Assembly (NCBI RefSeq): GCF_017921815.1
Contig: NZ_JAGEMM010000002.1
Location: forward strand, 620,001 to 684,000
Reading direction: 5' to 3'
Length of the DNA: 64,000 bases
Source of the DNA: Microvirga antarctica
GTDB lineage: Bacteria > Pseudomonadota > Alphaproteobacteria > Rhizobiales > Beijerinckiaceae
How positions within the stretch are numbered: position 1 is the first letter of the stretch; every line of letters begins with the position of its first letter. Shown piece after piece: positions 48,135 through 56,753 of the stretch. The position numbers were made by a program, and so were the translations under genes. Below the pieces are notes generated by a model. The model saw only the letters and a list, made by a program, of their open reading frames with translations, ran no database searches and was not told the DNA's origin.

Positions 48135-49307
48135 ATGAATATGCTTGACGCCGAGACGCGGGCGGCGCGGGTTTTCTCCTCCAATAAGGGGACTGGGACC
48201 GGCGATGCACTGAAGCTGAGAGGCATCCAGAAATATTTCAAACGTCGCGATGGCACGCGGGTGCCAGCGGTGGACGGAATCGATCTTTGTGTCGCGCAAG
48301 GCGAGTTCGTCGTTCTTCTCGGGCCTTCAGGTTGCGGAAAGACGACGCTCCTGCGGTGCATCGCGGGCCTTGAATCGCCAGATCAAGGGGTCATCACGAT
48401 CCATGGCGAGGAGCATTATTCGTCGGCTGACAATGTCGATTCCTCGCCGGATCGGCGAAAACTTGGAATGGTCTTTCAGTCCTATGCGCTGTGGCCCCAC
48501 ATGAAGGTCTTCACGAATGTGGCTTATCCGCTGCAAGTGAAGAAAGTACCCCGCGCCGAGATTCGCGAACGCGTCATGAATGTGATGCGCACGGTTGGCG
48601 TCGAGGATCTCGCGGAGCAGTTTCCAGGTCAGCTGTCGGGCGGTCAGCAGCAGCGGGTTGCCCTCGCGCGCGCGTTGGTGTCGAGCGACGGTCTTCTGTT
48701 GTTCGACGAACCACTCTCAAACGTGGACGCGAAGGTTCGCGAGCAGCTGCGGTTTGAGATCCGGCGGATGCAGCAGCAAATCGGATTTGCGGCGATCTAT
48801 GTCACACACGATCAGGACGAGGCGATGGAGCTCGCCGACCGGATTGCGGTGTTGAACAAGGGCAGGGTCGCGCAACTGGATTCACCCCAAAACATCTACG
48901 ACAAGCCGGCCGATCGATACGTGGCAAAATTTATCGGCGCAGCAAACGAAGTCATGGGACGGATCGTCACTCTGGGCCCGGGCGGCAGCGCCACAGTCTC
49001 CACCGATGCCGGCCCCATCACGGGCGTTCTCGGCCAGGATGATCTTGCTGTCGGCGAGGAAGTGAGCGTCATTGCTCGTCCGGAAAAGTGCCGGCTTCTG
49101 TCGGCCACGACGTCCACGGGAATCAACGAATGGGCCTTTGAGCAGGCAACCTCGTTGTTCGTGGGTGCGAACAGAAGGGTGGTCGGGCGAGCGGTTGGAT
49201 GGGGGAATGCGCAGGTCCAGTTCTCGAGCAGAGAAGAGCAGCCCGTCCTTGGCACGTCCATGCGCCTCCATGTCCCGGTCGAGTTCGCCAGAATCTACCG
49301 GAAGTAA
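48135..49307 (+). CDS. ABC transporter ATP-binding protein (PotA/FbpC type)
   Basis: The 390-residue product has Walker A GPSGCGKTT, the Q-loop FQSYALWPHM, signature LSGGQQQRVALARAL, Walker B LLLFDEPLSNVD and the H-loop YVTHDQDEAM. A C-terminal TOBE-like domain lies after about residue 270 (ANEVMGRIV, VIARPEKCRLL). It powers the permease encoded upstream. The ATG at 48135 is separated from it by 48 bases. Confidence 0.9.
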   Translation: MNMLDAETRAARVFSSNKGTGTGDALKLRGIQKYFKRRDGTRVPAVDGIDLCVAQGEFVVLLGPSGCGKTTLLRCIAGLESPDQGVITIHGEEHYSSADNVDSSPDRRKLGMVFQSYALWPHMKVFTNVAYPLQVKKVPRAEIRERVMNVMRTVGVEDLAEQFPGQLSGGQQQRVALARALVSSDGLLLFDEPLSNVDAKVREQLRFEIRRMQQQIGFAAIYVTHDQDEAMELADRIAVLNKGRVAQLDSPQNIYDKPADRYVAKFIGAANEVMGRIVTLGPGGSATVSTDAGPITGVLGQDDLAVGEEVSVIARPEKCRLLSATTSTGINEWAFEQATSLFVGANRRVVGRAVGWGNAQVQFSSREEQPVLGTSMRLHVPVEFARIYRK

Positions 49308-49399
49308 CGAGCAGCGCGTGATCTGCCCCTGTTGTGGCAGCGGTCCGTGTCGGAGCGCGCTCGGTCCGTCGCATGGGGACCAGACCATGAAGCGGTCGA

Positions 49400-50431
49400 T
49401 TATCGCAGGGATTCAATGACGAATTCGCCCCGCTCGATGATCGGATGTCCGTCCAGCGCGAGGCTGCTATTTCGAAAACAGAGTCCAAGATGCGCAGGGC
49501 TTGCATTTCGACCGCCGAAGACGACGTCGTTGTTGCTGCCAATTTCAATCTGGATGGCGCCGTAATAGCCCTCCGTATCCGCGCCACCACCTCCTGCATC
49601 CGGCGTCTGGATAAGGGGCTGAAGCCACTTTGCGCGCTGGTCGGTTCCCCAGGCCATATGTCCGGCTACAAAGGCGGCCTCGCCACCGGCCTCCTCGAGA
49701 GCCGACTTAATCAGGAACGCATCGAGTCCGCCGTCGAATGAAACGGCTCTGCCCTCTCTAAAGGTGATGACCACGGGGTCCTCAACAAGCCGCCCTAGGA
49801 AGAAACAGCAATCGCCCACGTCGAGGACGAGTTGACCCTCGAGGGTGAATTCCATTTGTGCCGATTGCGCCATGGCGGCACCCCAGAAATCGAGATGGCC
49901 GGGCTGGTCCGCCGCGCCGTAGTGAGCAAGCCCTGGCCGACCGGTCTTATCCATGACGAGATCAGTGCCGGCGTCGGACGTGATGCGAATAATCCTCGCC
50001 GCGTCAAGGAGTTCGGCACCCGCGCGCGTGCGCCGGCGAACCTCGGGATCAGCCTTCAACCGTTGCATGACGTGAATGGGTTGCATAACGCACAGCACGC
50101 GGGTCCCTGCATCGAGTGCAGCGCGGATTTCCGGCCGATAATGCAACGTATGAGACGTCATATATACGATCAGGTCGGCCTCCCGCCATGAACTCGCGAG
50201 GGACTTCGTCGGCAGCAGTCGATCGGTCGGAAAGACCAACTGATAGGCCTGCGCCCCCAGCGCGTGCGCAGCGCCCATGCAAGCAGCCGCGTAGGCCGGG
50301 TTCCAGGCGGTGTCGGTGATGCAGAGGCAGAGCTCTTCCGGGCGAAGCCTGCACATCTCAAGCTGATGCCGAAAGAGATCCACCAACTCGACAGCCATCG
50401 CGTGGCTGGTATAGCTGCGTCCGTAGGGCAT
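49400..50431 (-). CDS. NicX-like 2,5-dihydroxypyridine 5,6-dioxygenase family protein
   Basis: The 343-residue product matches the NicX/aminopeptidase-T-like fold: YGAADQPGHLDFWG, EGQLVLDVGDCCFF and VAGHMAWGTDQRAKW (H258). The C-terminal motif reads SPAHLGLCFRN, with H314. NicX cleaves the ring of 2,5-dihydroxypyridine in nicotinate breakdown using Fe(II). As I recall, NicX ligands are two His and an Asp two residues after the second His; here that position is Gly316. So the family is clear but the activity is uncertain. ATG 50431 follows GAAGAG; convergent with the ABC ATPase gene. Confidence 0.75.
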   Translation of the reverse strand: MPYGRSYTSHAMAVELVDLFRHQLEMCRLRPEELCLCITDTAWNPAYAAACMGAAHALGAQAYQLVFPTDRLLPTKSLASSWREADLIVYMTSHTLHYRPEIRAALDAGTRVLCVMQPIHVMQRLKADPEVRRRTRAGAELLDAARIIRITSDAGTDLVMDKTGRPGLAHYGAADQPGHLDFWGAAMAQSAQMEFTLEGQLVLDVGDCCFFLGRLVEDPVVITFREGRAVSFDGGLDAFLIKSALEEAGGEAAFVAGHMAWGTDQRAKWLQPLIQTPDAGGGGADTEGYYGAIQIEIGSNNDVVFGGRNASPAHLGLCFRNSSLALDGHPIIERGEFVIESLR

Positions 50432-50701
50432 GCCGGGCTCTTCGTTCAACGATGTGATACGGACGCGGACCGAACAGGATCACTGAACGGTCCTGTGCTC
50501 CGCAACGAGTTTTGAACGATAGTACAGAAAGGATCGCGTTACCGAAAGCGCGCTTGCGTTCGGTCTGCCGCGCGCATCGGCAAGGACCGTTGCGTTTCTG
50601 CCGCGAAGTCATACGACCCGCGGCACGACTGGGTTCCATGCTGTCGCACACCGTTCATGCCTGGGCCTCGCGGATCCTCGCATTCCCGGTTCCGGTCCTG
50701 C

Positions 50702-51586
50702 TTAGGCTACCCCTGATCCAGGTTTGATTTTCACAGGGATCATGAGGTAGCGGACCCCATTTGCCTCCGCGGGCGGGAACTTTCCGGCGCGTATATTGAC
50801 CTGGATTGACGGCAGGAGAAGTCTCGGTGCTGCAAGCTTGGTGTCCCGCTCGGTGCGCATGGCGACGAACTCGTCTTCCGCGACGCCGTCCTTTACGTGC
50901 ACGTTACGCTCGCGCTGTTCTGAGGCCGAGGTCTCCCAGGCGTATGTATCGCGCCCAGGCGCCTTGTAATCGTGGCACATGAACAACCGCGTCTGCGGCG
51001 GGAGGGCCAGTAATCGCCGGATGTACCTGAAGAGTTGGCGGGCATCGCCGCCGGGGAAATCGGCTCGGGCGGTACCGTAATCCGGCATGAACATCGTATC
51101 GCCAATGAACACATTATCCGCGATCTTGTAGGAAATATCGGCCGGTGTGTGGCCTGGCGTATGAAGCACCTCGACCTCGAGTTCGCCAATCTTGAAGCGT
51201 TCGCCATCCTTGAAGAGGTGATCGAAGTCGCTGCCGTTCGTTTCCAGATCGGTAGCGTTGAAGATCGGTCGGAAGATTCTCTGAACGTCCTTGATGTGCT
51301 CGCCGATCCCGATCTTCGCGCCCGTCTTCGCCTTGATGTAGGGCGCGCCGGATAGATGATCGGCATGGGCGTGGGTTTCGAGCACCCATTCGACAGCGTA
51401 GCCCGCCGTTCGGGCGGCCGTAACAATCGCCTCAACCGATCGCGTGTCCACCGTGCCTGAGTTGTGATCGTAGTCGAGAACGGGGTCGATCACCGCAGCC
51501 GCCTTCGTGGCTGGATCGGCGACGAGATAGCTGACCGTATTTGTGGGCTCGTCAAAAAATGCGCTGATCACGGGTGTGCCTGACAT
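50702..51586 (-). CDS. MBL-fold persulfide dioxygenase (Blh/ETHE1-like)
   Basis: The 294-residue metallo-beta-lactamase-fold protein has the motif THAHADHLSGAPYIK, then HTPGHTPADISY and GDTMFMPDYGTARADFPGG. These fit Blh-type persulfide dioxygenases, which use one Fe to oxidise glutathione persulfide to sulfite. It is divergent from a BigR/SqrR-like sensor gene, 91 bases away, and belongs to the sulfide-detoxification set. GGCGAG precedes the ATG. Confidence 0.88.
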   Translation of the reverse strand: MSGTPVISAFFDEPTNTVSYLVADPATKAAAVIDPVLDYDHNSGTVDTRSVEAIVTAARTAGYAVEWVLETHAHADHLSGAPYIKAKTGAKIGIGEHIKDVQRIFRPIFNATDLETNGSDFDHLFKDGERFKIGELEVEVLHTPGHTPADISYKIADNVFIGDTMFMPDYGTARADFPGGDARQLFRYIRRLLALPPQTRLFMCHDYKAPGRDTYAWETSASEQRERNVHVKDGVAEDEFVAMRTERDTKLAAPRLLLPSIQVNIRAGKFPPAEANGVRYLMIPVKIKPGSGVA

Positions 51587-51622
51587 GGTGCTCGCCTTTC
51601 GTCTGTGTCGTGCGTTTCGTCC

Positions 51623-51650
51623 TTGACAATATATTAGAGAACGCTAAATA
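51623..51650 (+). promoter_or_regulatory. Promoter of the BigR-like operon
   Basis: A consensus TTGACA (51623-51628) is followed 16 bases later by TAAATA (51645-51650). Partial symmetry TTAG-6-CTAA (51634-51637, 51644-51647) within the promoter resembles an operator for the ArsR-type sensor. Confidence 0.6.
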
Positions 51651-51677
51651 AGCAATGACTAATTAATGGGGATGTAG

Positions 51678-51992
51678 ATGGCGCAGCCGTCTTTCGATCT
51701 GAAGACCTTCGAGGGAAAGGCCACCGAGGTTGCGGGGATTCTTCGGGCCATCGCAAACGAGCGGCGCCTCATGATCCTGTGCAAGCTCGTGGAGTGGGGC
51801 GAGGGCAGCGTGACCTCGCTGGCGTCGGAAGTTGGGCTGTCGCAATCCGCCCTCTCGCAGCATCTCGCCAAGATGCGGGACGAAGGGATTGTGACCTTCC
51901 GCCGGGAGAGTCAGACCCTCTGGTACCGGATCGCCGACCCGCGGATTGAAGACCTCTTCGCCAATTTGCACCGACTTTTCTGCCGCTCCTGA
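51678..51992 (+). CDS. BigR/SqrR-like persulfide-responsive ArsR repressor
   Basis: The 104-residue winged-helix protein has AIANERRLMILCKLVEWGEG, recognition helix GLSQSALSQHLAKMRDEG and wing FRRESQTLWYRI. Two cysteines, C35 and C102, are 67 residues apart, matching the Cys pair that forms a tetrasulfide link in BigR and SqrR. It should repress the divergent dioxygenase gene and its own operon until persulfides appear. The AT-rich upstream promoter contains a candidate operator. Confidence 0.88.
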   Translation: MAQPSFDLKTFEGKATEVAGILRAIANERRLMILCKLVEWGEGSVTSLASEVGLSQSALSQHLAKMRDEGIVTFRRESQTLWYRIADPRIEDLFANLHRLFCRS

Positions 51993-52017
51993 ATTGATGA
52001 CTGAACGGAGATTGCGC

Positions 52018-52572
52018 ATGTCCCTTTCCACACTCACGCCTGAACAGGCCAAACGCCTCCTCGATCAGGGGGCCTTGCTTGTCGATATTCGCGAACCCGA
52101 TGAGCACGCCCGTGAAAAAATTCCGGGAGCGTTCCTGATGCCGCTGTCGAAACTCGACGAGGCGGAGGGCATGCCGCACGCTGGCAGGAAGGTCATCTTT
52201 CATTGCAAAAGCGGTGCACGGACTGTGGCCAACGCGGCACGGCTGGCCAGCAAGGCGGCAGGAAATTGCGAGGCGTCTCTTCTTGAGGGCGGGCTGGACG
52301 GCTGGAAGAAGGCCGGCCTTCCTGTCGAAATCGACCGTCGCCAACCGCTCGAGCTGCAACGGCAGGTGCAGATCGGCGCTGGCATGTTGGGCTTGCTTGG
52401 CACTGCTCTTGGCGTGTTTGTCTCACCTTGGTTCCTTATCGTACCTGCTTTCGTTGGGGCTGGACTGACGCTGGCCGGCGTCACTGGCTTTTGCGGGATG
52501 GCAAGAATTCTCACAAAGGCGCCCTGGAACGCTGCTCTCCATTCGAGCTCCAATCCGACACGCGCCGCCTAA
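52018..52572 (+). CDS. Rhodanese-like membrane protein (YgaP type)
   Basis: The 184-residue product has an N-terminal rhodanese domain with the active-site loop FHCKSGART (C63) and a C-terminal DUF2892-like pair of membrane helices (about 125-165, GMLGLLGTALGVFVSP and GFCGMARIL). It transfers sulfane sulfur at the membrane. CGGAG is 7 bases before the ATG at 52018. It follows the BigR-like gene by 25 bases, in the order seen in bigR operons. Confidence 0.9.
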   Translation: MSLSTLTPEQAKRLLDQGALLVDIREPDEHAREKIPGAFLMPLSKLDEAEGMPHAGRKVIFHCKSGARTVANAARLASKAAGNCEASLLEGGLDGWKKAGLPVEIDRRQPLELQRQVQIGAGMLGLLGTALGVFVSPWFLIVPAFVGAGLTLAGVTGFCGMARILTKAPWNAALHSSSNPTRAA

Positions 52573-52592
52573 CGCCAGCGCTGGAGAAACCA

Positions 52593-53372
52593 ATGCTGTC
52601 CCTCACTCAAAGCCTCCTCGCACTTGCCTCGGGCTCACTCGTAGGCTTCTCCCTGGGGCTCGTGGGAGGGGGCGGCTCGATCCTCGCCGTGCCGCTTCTG
52701 GTGTACGTGGTCGGAGTGACAAACCCCCATGTGGCCATCGGAACGAGTGCGATCGCGGTCTCTGTGAACGCTGCGGCCAGCCTGTTGAGCCACGCGCGTG
52801 CTGGGCACGTGAAATGGCGCTGTGCGCTCGTTTTTGCCGCCTCCGGCATTGTCGGGGCCTTTGGAGGTTCCACGCTCGGCAAGATGGTGGACGGCCAAAA
52901 GCTGCTCACGCTTTTTGCGGTCCTGATGCTGATCGTTGCGGGTCTGATGCTCCGAAAGCGCCGGGGCGAGGGCAACCCGCAAGTCCGCCTTGGACGGGAA
53001 AACGTCCTGAAGCTTGTCGGCATCGGTATGGCGACAGGAGCGCTGTCGGGATTTTTCGGGATTGGTGGGGGCTTCCTCATCGTGCCGGGGCTGATCATGG
53101 CGACCGGCATGCCGATCCTGAACGCGGTGGGCTCCTCGCTCGTCGCAGTGTCGGCCTTCGGCCTGACCACAACGTCAAACTATGCCCTGTCCGGACTGAT
53201 TGACTGGCCTCTTGCGCTTGTCTTCATCGGCGGCGGCATTCTCGGCGGCTTGGTCGGGGCCCGGGCCGCACACGGGCTAGCCAGCAAGGAAGGGGCACTC
53301 AATAGCGTATTCGCGACGATGATCATCGTCGTTGCGATCTACATGCTTGTCATGAGCGTCGGTTTTCTCTGA
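52593..53372 (+). CDS. TauE/SafE-family sulfite/thiosulfate exporter
   Basis: The 259-residue membrane protein has about eight helices and the two repeated family motifs: GLVGGGGSILAVPLLVYVVG and GFFGIGGGFLIVPGLIMATG. In sulfide-detoxification operons it is thought to export sulfite or related anions made by the dioxygenase. GGAG precedes the ATG by 6 bases; the gene is 20 bases after the rhodanese gene. Confidence 0.9.
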   Translation: MLSLTQSLLALASGSLVGFSLGLVGGGGSILAVPLLVYVVGVTNPHVAIGTSAIAVSVNAAASLLSHARAGHVKWRCALVFAASGIVGAFGGSTLGKMVDGQKLLTLFAVLMLIVAGLMLRKRRGEGNPQVRLGRENVLKLVGIGMATGALSGFFGIGGGFLIVPGLIMATGMPILNAVGSSLVAVSAFGLTTTSNYALSGLIDWPLALVFIGGGILGGLVGARAAHGLASKEGALNSVFATMIIVVAIYMLVMSVGFL

Positions 53373-53866
53373 GCTGCCGACACAGCTGCTCCAGAGTCTG
53401 CCTCCCTGTTCCTTCCGCGTTCGGAATGTCTGGCGATGGCCGCCTGCCGGATCAGCGACTGCCTCGCATATTTGGAGAATCGACGCATCCGCACCAAGAG
53501 ACTGGGTGGATGACGAGATCGGACCGAGGTGGCCGAGGGCGCCGGCGACGAAAAGGGAAACTCCTGGTTTTCGGAGCGAATGTGCAGGAGCAGCCGCTGT
53601 CGCAAACTGTGCGTTCAGGTCGCCGCTGGCAGCTATCCGGGCTTGTCCTCCGTGACCGCGCGGATCGTCGCGACGAGAGCACTTGCGAACGGACCTCCCG
53701 CCCCGCCAATGTCTGCGTTGCCGCGTCGCGGATGGTTCGGGAGCGCATCTCGCCGCTGCCCTGCACGCCCTGAGGATTGGAGTGCTCTCCAACCTTGACG
53801 GGGAGGTTGAGAGTGGACACTCCGATAATCTCGCCAGACACTCGGTCGCGCCCTGAAGGTTGATTC
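53373..53866. other. Intergenic region, no supported gene
   Basis: These 494 bases have open frames on both strands, but none carries a recognisable motif, ribosome site or consistent codon use. No repeat was noticed. Confidence 0.5.
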
Positions 53867-55291
53867 GTGATAGTTGTCAGCGAAAGATTGCCTAGAGTGT
53901 CGCTGCCTCATGGCTGCTCGGGGGCGGTGAATTACCTTGCCCATCATGCGGAGCGTGGTTTCGGGTCCAGCCCTGTCCTCAATCTTGTGCCTGCAACCCA
54001 ACGCCATGATCTCTGTCACTACGTTTCATTGATCGCGGACGCGCGGGGACAATGTCCGCTGCCTGATGTCGAGGCGCTGGAGGATCTCTACTCGGGACGC
54101 GCGATCGCTCGTGTGAACCATGATCTTGCTGGCGAGATCAAGGCCACGTTTGCCCATCTGGATGCCGACGCGCAGGTTCTCGGCTGTGCACTCAATGAAG
54201 ATGTCGATGGAGTGTATCACGGCCTCGCTCAGAGGATTTTCGACACCCTGCGACTTCCCTCATGTACGCTCTGGTTCGAGCGACACGCCGGAGTCTGGCT
54301 CAACACGCGGATCGAAATGGCCTGCCGTGTGGACGAGACCGCCGATATCTGGCTGACAGACAGGCGGCCCTCGCCGGTCGAGACCTTCTCAGTGAGGCGG
54401 CGAATGGCCCCGCCGTCTCTTGCGATCCTCCACACGCCGGGGCGGGCGCTCACACCATCCAATCCCGAAGCGCTTCGAAGATTTCTCGCCGCTGCTGCTT
54501 CGCTCAATCTCGACGCCCGGCTCATTTCCCGTTTTGAGGCCGATCGGATCAGGGATTTTGCCGGTCTGCTCATTCGTGATCACACACGACTTGACGATGA
54601 CACCTATGAATTGTCTCGGCAGGCGAGGGATCTCGGCCTTGCCCTTGTGGACGACCCAGCTTCCATTCTGAGGTGCGCCAACAAAGCCTTTCTATTTGAG
54701 CTCCTCGCCCATTCGGGTCTTCCGGTACCTGGAACGGTGCTTGTCCATCAAGACAATGTCGAGGCTGCGCTGGCCGCGACCGCCTTTCCCTGTGTCGTCA
54801 AACTGCCCGAGTCATCGTTCTCGAAAGGCGTTTATCGGGCTAATGACGAAACAGAGCTGCGCAGGATCTGTCGCGATCTTTTCGGGTTGTCGTCGCTTCT
54901 GATTATCCAGGATTATCTGCCGACGCCCTACGACTGGCGTATTGGAATTATCGATCGAGAGCTGCTTTTCGCCTGCAAATATCACATGGTTGAAAACCAT
55001 TGGCAGGTCGTCAAGCACAACGGCGGCCAGTATATCGAGGGCCGGACCGAGGCGGTTGATTTCCGGGACGTGCCGTCAAACGTGCGCGAGACTGCCCTTG
55101 CCGCCGCAGATCTCATTGGTGACGGGTTTTATGGGGTCGACCTGAAAGAGCTTGGCGGCAGATGCGTCGTCATCGAAATCAATGATAATCCGAACGTCGA
55201 TGCGGGAAACGAAGATGCGAAAATGGGCCTTCAGCTCTACGAGCGGATCATGCGGGTCTTCGTGAAGCGCATCGGCAGCGCGGGACGATGA
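53867..55291 (+). CDS. RimK-like ATP-grasp ligase
   Basis: The 474-residue protein has an N-terminal RLAN-type domain (about 1-170) and a C-terminal ATP-grasp fold. It shows the Gly-rich loop VVKLPESSFSKG (310-321), the LIIQDYLPTPYDWRIG strand, and the metal-binding end VIEINDNPNV with E437, N439 and N441. RimK-type enzymes join a carboxylate to an amine using ATP. GTG at 53867 has GAAGG 8 bases upstream. The stop overlaps the GCS2-like gene by 4 bases, so the two form a co-translated unit. Confidence 0.85.
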   Translation: MIVVSERLPRVSLPHGCSGAVNYLAHHAERGFGSSPVLNLVPATQRHDLCHYVSLIADARGQCPLPDVEALEDLYSGRAIARVNHDLAGEIKATFAHLDADAQVLGCALNEDVDGVYHGLAQRIFDTLRLPSCTLWFERHAGVWLNTRIEMACRVDETADIWLTDRRPSPVETFSVRRRMAPPSLAILHTPGRALTPSNPEALRRFLAAAASLNLDARLISRFEADRIRDFAGLLIRDHTRLDDDTYELSRQARDLGLALVDDPASILRCANKAFLFELLAHSGLPVPGTVLVHQDNVEAALAATAFPCVVKLPESSFSKGVYRANDETELRRICRDLFGLSSLLIIQDYLPTPYDWRIGIIDRELLFACKYHMVENHWQVVKHNGGQYIEGRTEAVDFRDVPSNVRETALAAADLIGDGFYGVDLKELGGRCVVIEINDNPNVDAGNEDAKMGLQLYERIMRVFVKRIGSAGR

Positions 55292-56520
55292 CGGCCCTGA
55301 CGGCGTTTTCCGGGTTTGGAGTCGAGATCGAGTATTGCATCGTCGGCATCAACGACCTCGAATGCCGGCCCATTGCTGATCGGATCCTGGCCGACATCGC
55401 CTCTTTGCCGGTGTCCGAAACTGATCCTGCCGCGTGGTCGAATGAGTTCGCGCTTCATGTGCTGGAAATGAAAAACCCTAGCCCTGTCGGGAAACTGGAG
55501 CATCTCGTCTCTCCCTTTCAGCGACAGGTCGGCGCGGTCAACGATGTGCTCCGCCCACACGGCGGCCGCCTGATGCCGACGTCGATGCATCCGTGGATGA
55601 ACCCACTCACCGATATGCGCCACTGGGAGGTCGATCCGTTTGGTGTCTATCGCGCCTATCGACGCATCTTCGACACTCGGTCCCATGGTTGGGGAAACTT
55701 GCAGAGCATGCACCTCAACCTGCCATTCGCGGATGATGCTGAGTTCGTCCGACTGCACGAAAGCATTCGTCTCCTCCTGCCGATCATCCCATCCTTGTGC
55801 GCAAGCTCGGGGATCGCGGACGGCAGGGTGACGGCCTATCGCGACTTCCGGATGCACTGCTACCGGCACAATGCGGCAGCATATCCGCTCATCACGGGTT
55901 GCGTGATCCCCGATTCCGTCGAGAGCCGCGCGGCGTATGAGACGACAATCCTCGAGCCGATGTACGCATCACTCGCCGCGCAGGATCCCCGAGGCGCATT
56001 GCGGTACGACTGGCTCAATTCGAGAGGAGCAATCCCTCGCTTTGACCGCAACTCCATCGAGATCCGCGTGATCGACTCACAGGAATGCCCGGCGGCCGAC
56101 CTTGCCGTTGCAGCCGCGATCACGGCCGCCGTCCATCAGCTCTTTGAAAATTCTGCCGATCAGCGCTTCGGTCACAAGCCAATACCGACGGGGCGTCTTG
56201 TCCGCCTGTTTGACGCCTGCGTTCGGTTCGCGGATCACGCGCTGATCGACGACGTGGATTTTTTGAGTCTTTTCGGATTTTCCGGACAAACCTGTCGCGC
56301 CGGCGATCTGTGGCGACACATCATGGGCCGGTTCCCGGACAGGGGAGTGATCGATCCATCGGTATGGGCTCCGCACTGGGCGAAGTTGATCGATCATGGC
56401 TGTCTCGCGCATCGGATCGAACTTGCGGCGGGGCCGGAGCCCTCTCGCATGAGACTGCAATCTGTCTATCGCGAGCTGTGTGAGTGCCTGGACCATGGCG
56501 AGATGTTCAGGTCCCCGTAG
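55288..56520 (+). CDS. GCS2-family (glutamate-cysteine-ligase-like) carboxylate-amine ligase
   Basis: The 410-residue product has the GCS2 pattern: FGVEIEYCIV at residues 10-19, ALHVLEMKNPSPV, HPWMNPLTDMRHWE, a central SMHLNLPFADD, and a late FDRNSIEIRVIDSQECP that gathers acidic metal-binding residues. Such enzymes form a gamma-glutamyl or similar amide bond with ATP. It is unlikely to be the housekeeping glutathione enzyme because it is fused by overlap to a RimK-like ligase. The product made by the pair is unknown. Confidence 0.85.
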   Translation: MTALTAFSGFGVEIEYCIVGINDLECRPIADRILADIASLPVSETDPAAWSNEFALHVLEMKNPSPVGKLEHLVSPFQRQVGAVNDVLRPHGGRLMPTSMHPWMNPLTDMRHWEVDPFGVYRAYRRIFDTRSHGWGNLQSMHLNLPFADDAEFVRLHESIRLLLPIIPSLCASSGIADGRVTAYRDFRMHCYRHNAAAYPLITGCVIPDSVESRAAYETTILEPMYASLAAQDPRGALRYDWLNSRGAIPRFDRNSIEIRVIDSQECPAADLAVAAAITAAVHQLFENSADQRFGHKPIPTGRLVRLFDACVRFADHALIDDVDFLSLFGFSGQTCRAGDLWRHIMGRFPDRGVIDPSVWAPHWAKLIDHGCLAHRIELAAGPEPSRMRLQSVYRELCECLDHGEMFRSP

Positions 56521-56653
56521 GGATAAGGCCCAGCCCTAGACCGGATTCCGCAACCGGGGATCGATCTTGAGACCTGCGCGGCCAAAGCCTGTCGTCCACC
56601 CGACCTCGTTGCCTCCGAGGCGGGTCACAAAGGTCCGCAACCCGGTTTGAAAA

Positions 56654-56681
56654 ACGCCGGAGCATCGGCGTGCCATTTTTT
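56654..56681 (+). terminator. Possible terminator of the ligase operon
   Basis: A 6-bp stem ACGCCG/CGGCGT (56654-56659, 56666-56671) with a 6-base loop is followed by GCCA and six T. Confidence 0.45.
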
Positions 56682-56713
56682 GCTTGTGGCGGTTGCCATA
56701 ACGGAAACGTCGA

Positions 56714-56742
56714 GTTAAACGATTAACAGTTAAACGATTAAC
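56714..56742. promoter_or_regulatory. Tandem LacI-type operators
   Basis: Two identical 14-bp near-palindromes GTTAAACGATTAAC (56714-56727 and 56729-56742) with the central CG of LacI-family sites lie 12-40 bases before the LacI gene start. The centre spacing is 15 bases. Confidence 0.8.
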
Positions 56743-56753
56743 AGCGGCTGTTC

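Noticed and set aside
53426..53841. Frames on both strands between TauE/SafE and the RimK-like gene
   Set aside because: Arg/Ser/Pro-rich composition typical of non-coding frames in GC-rich DNA; none has a domain or ribosome site.
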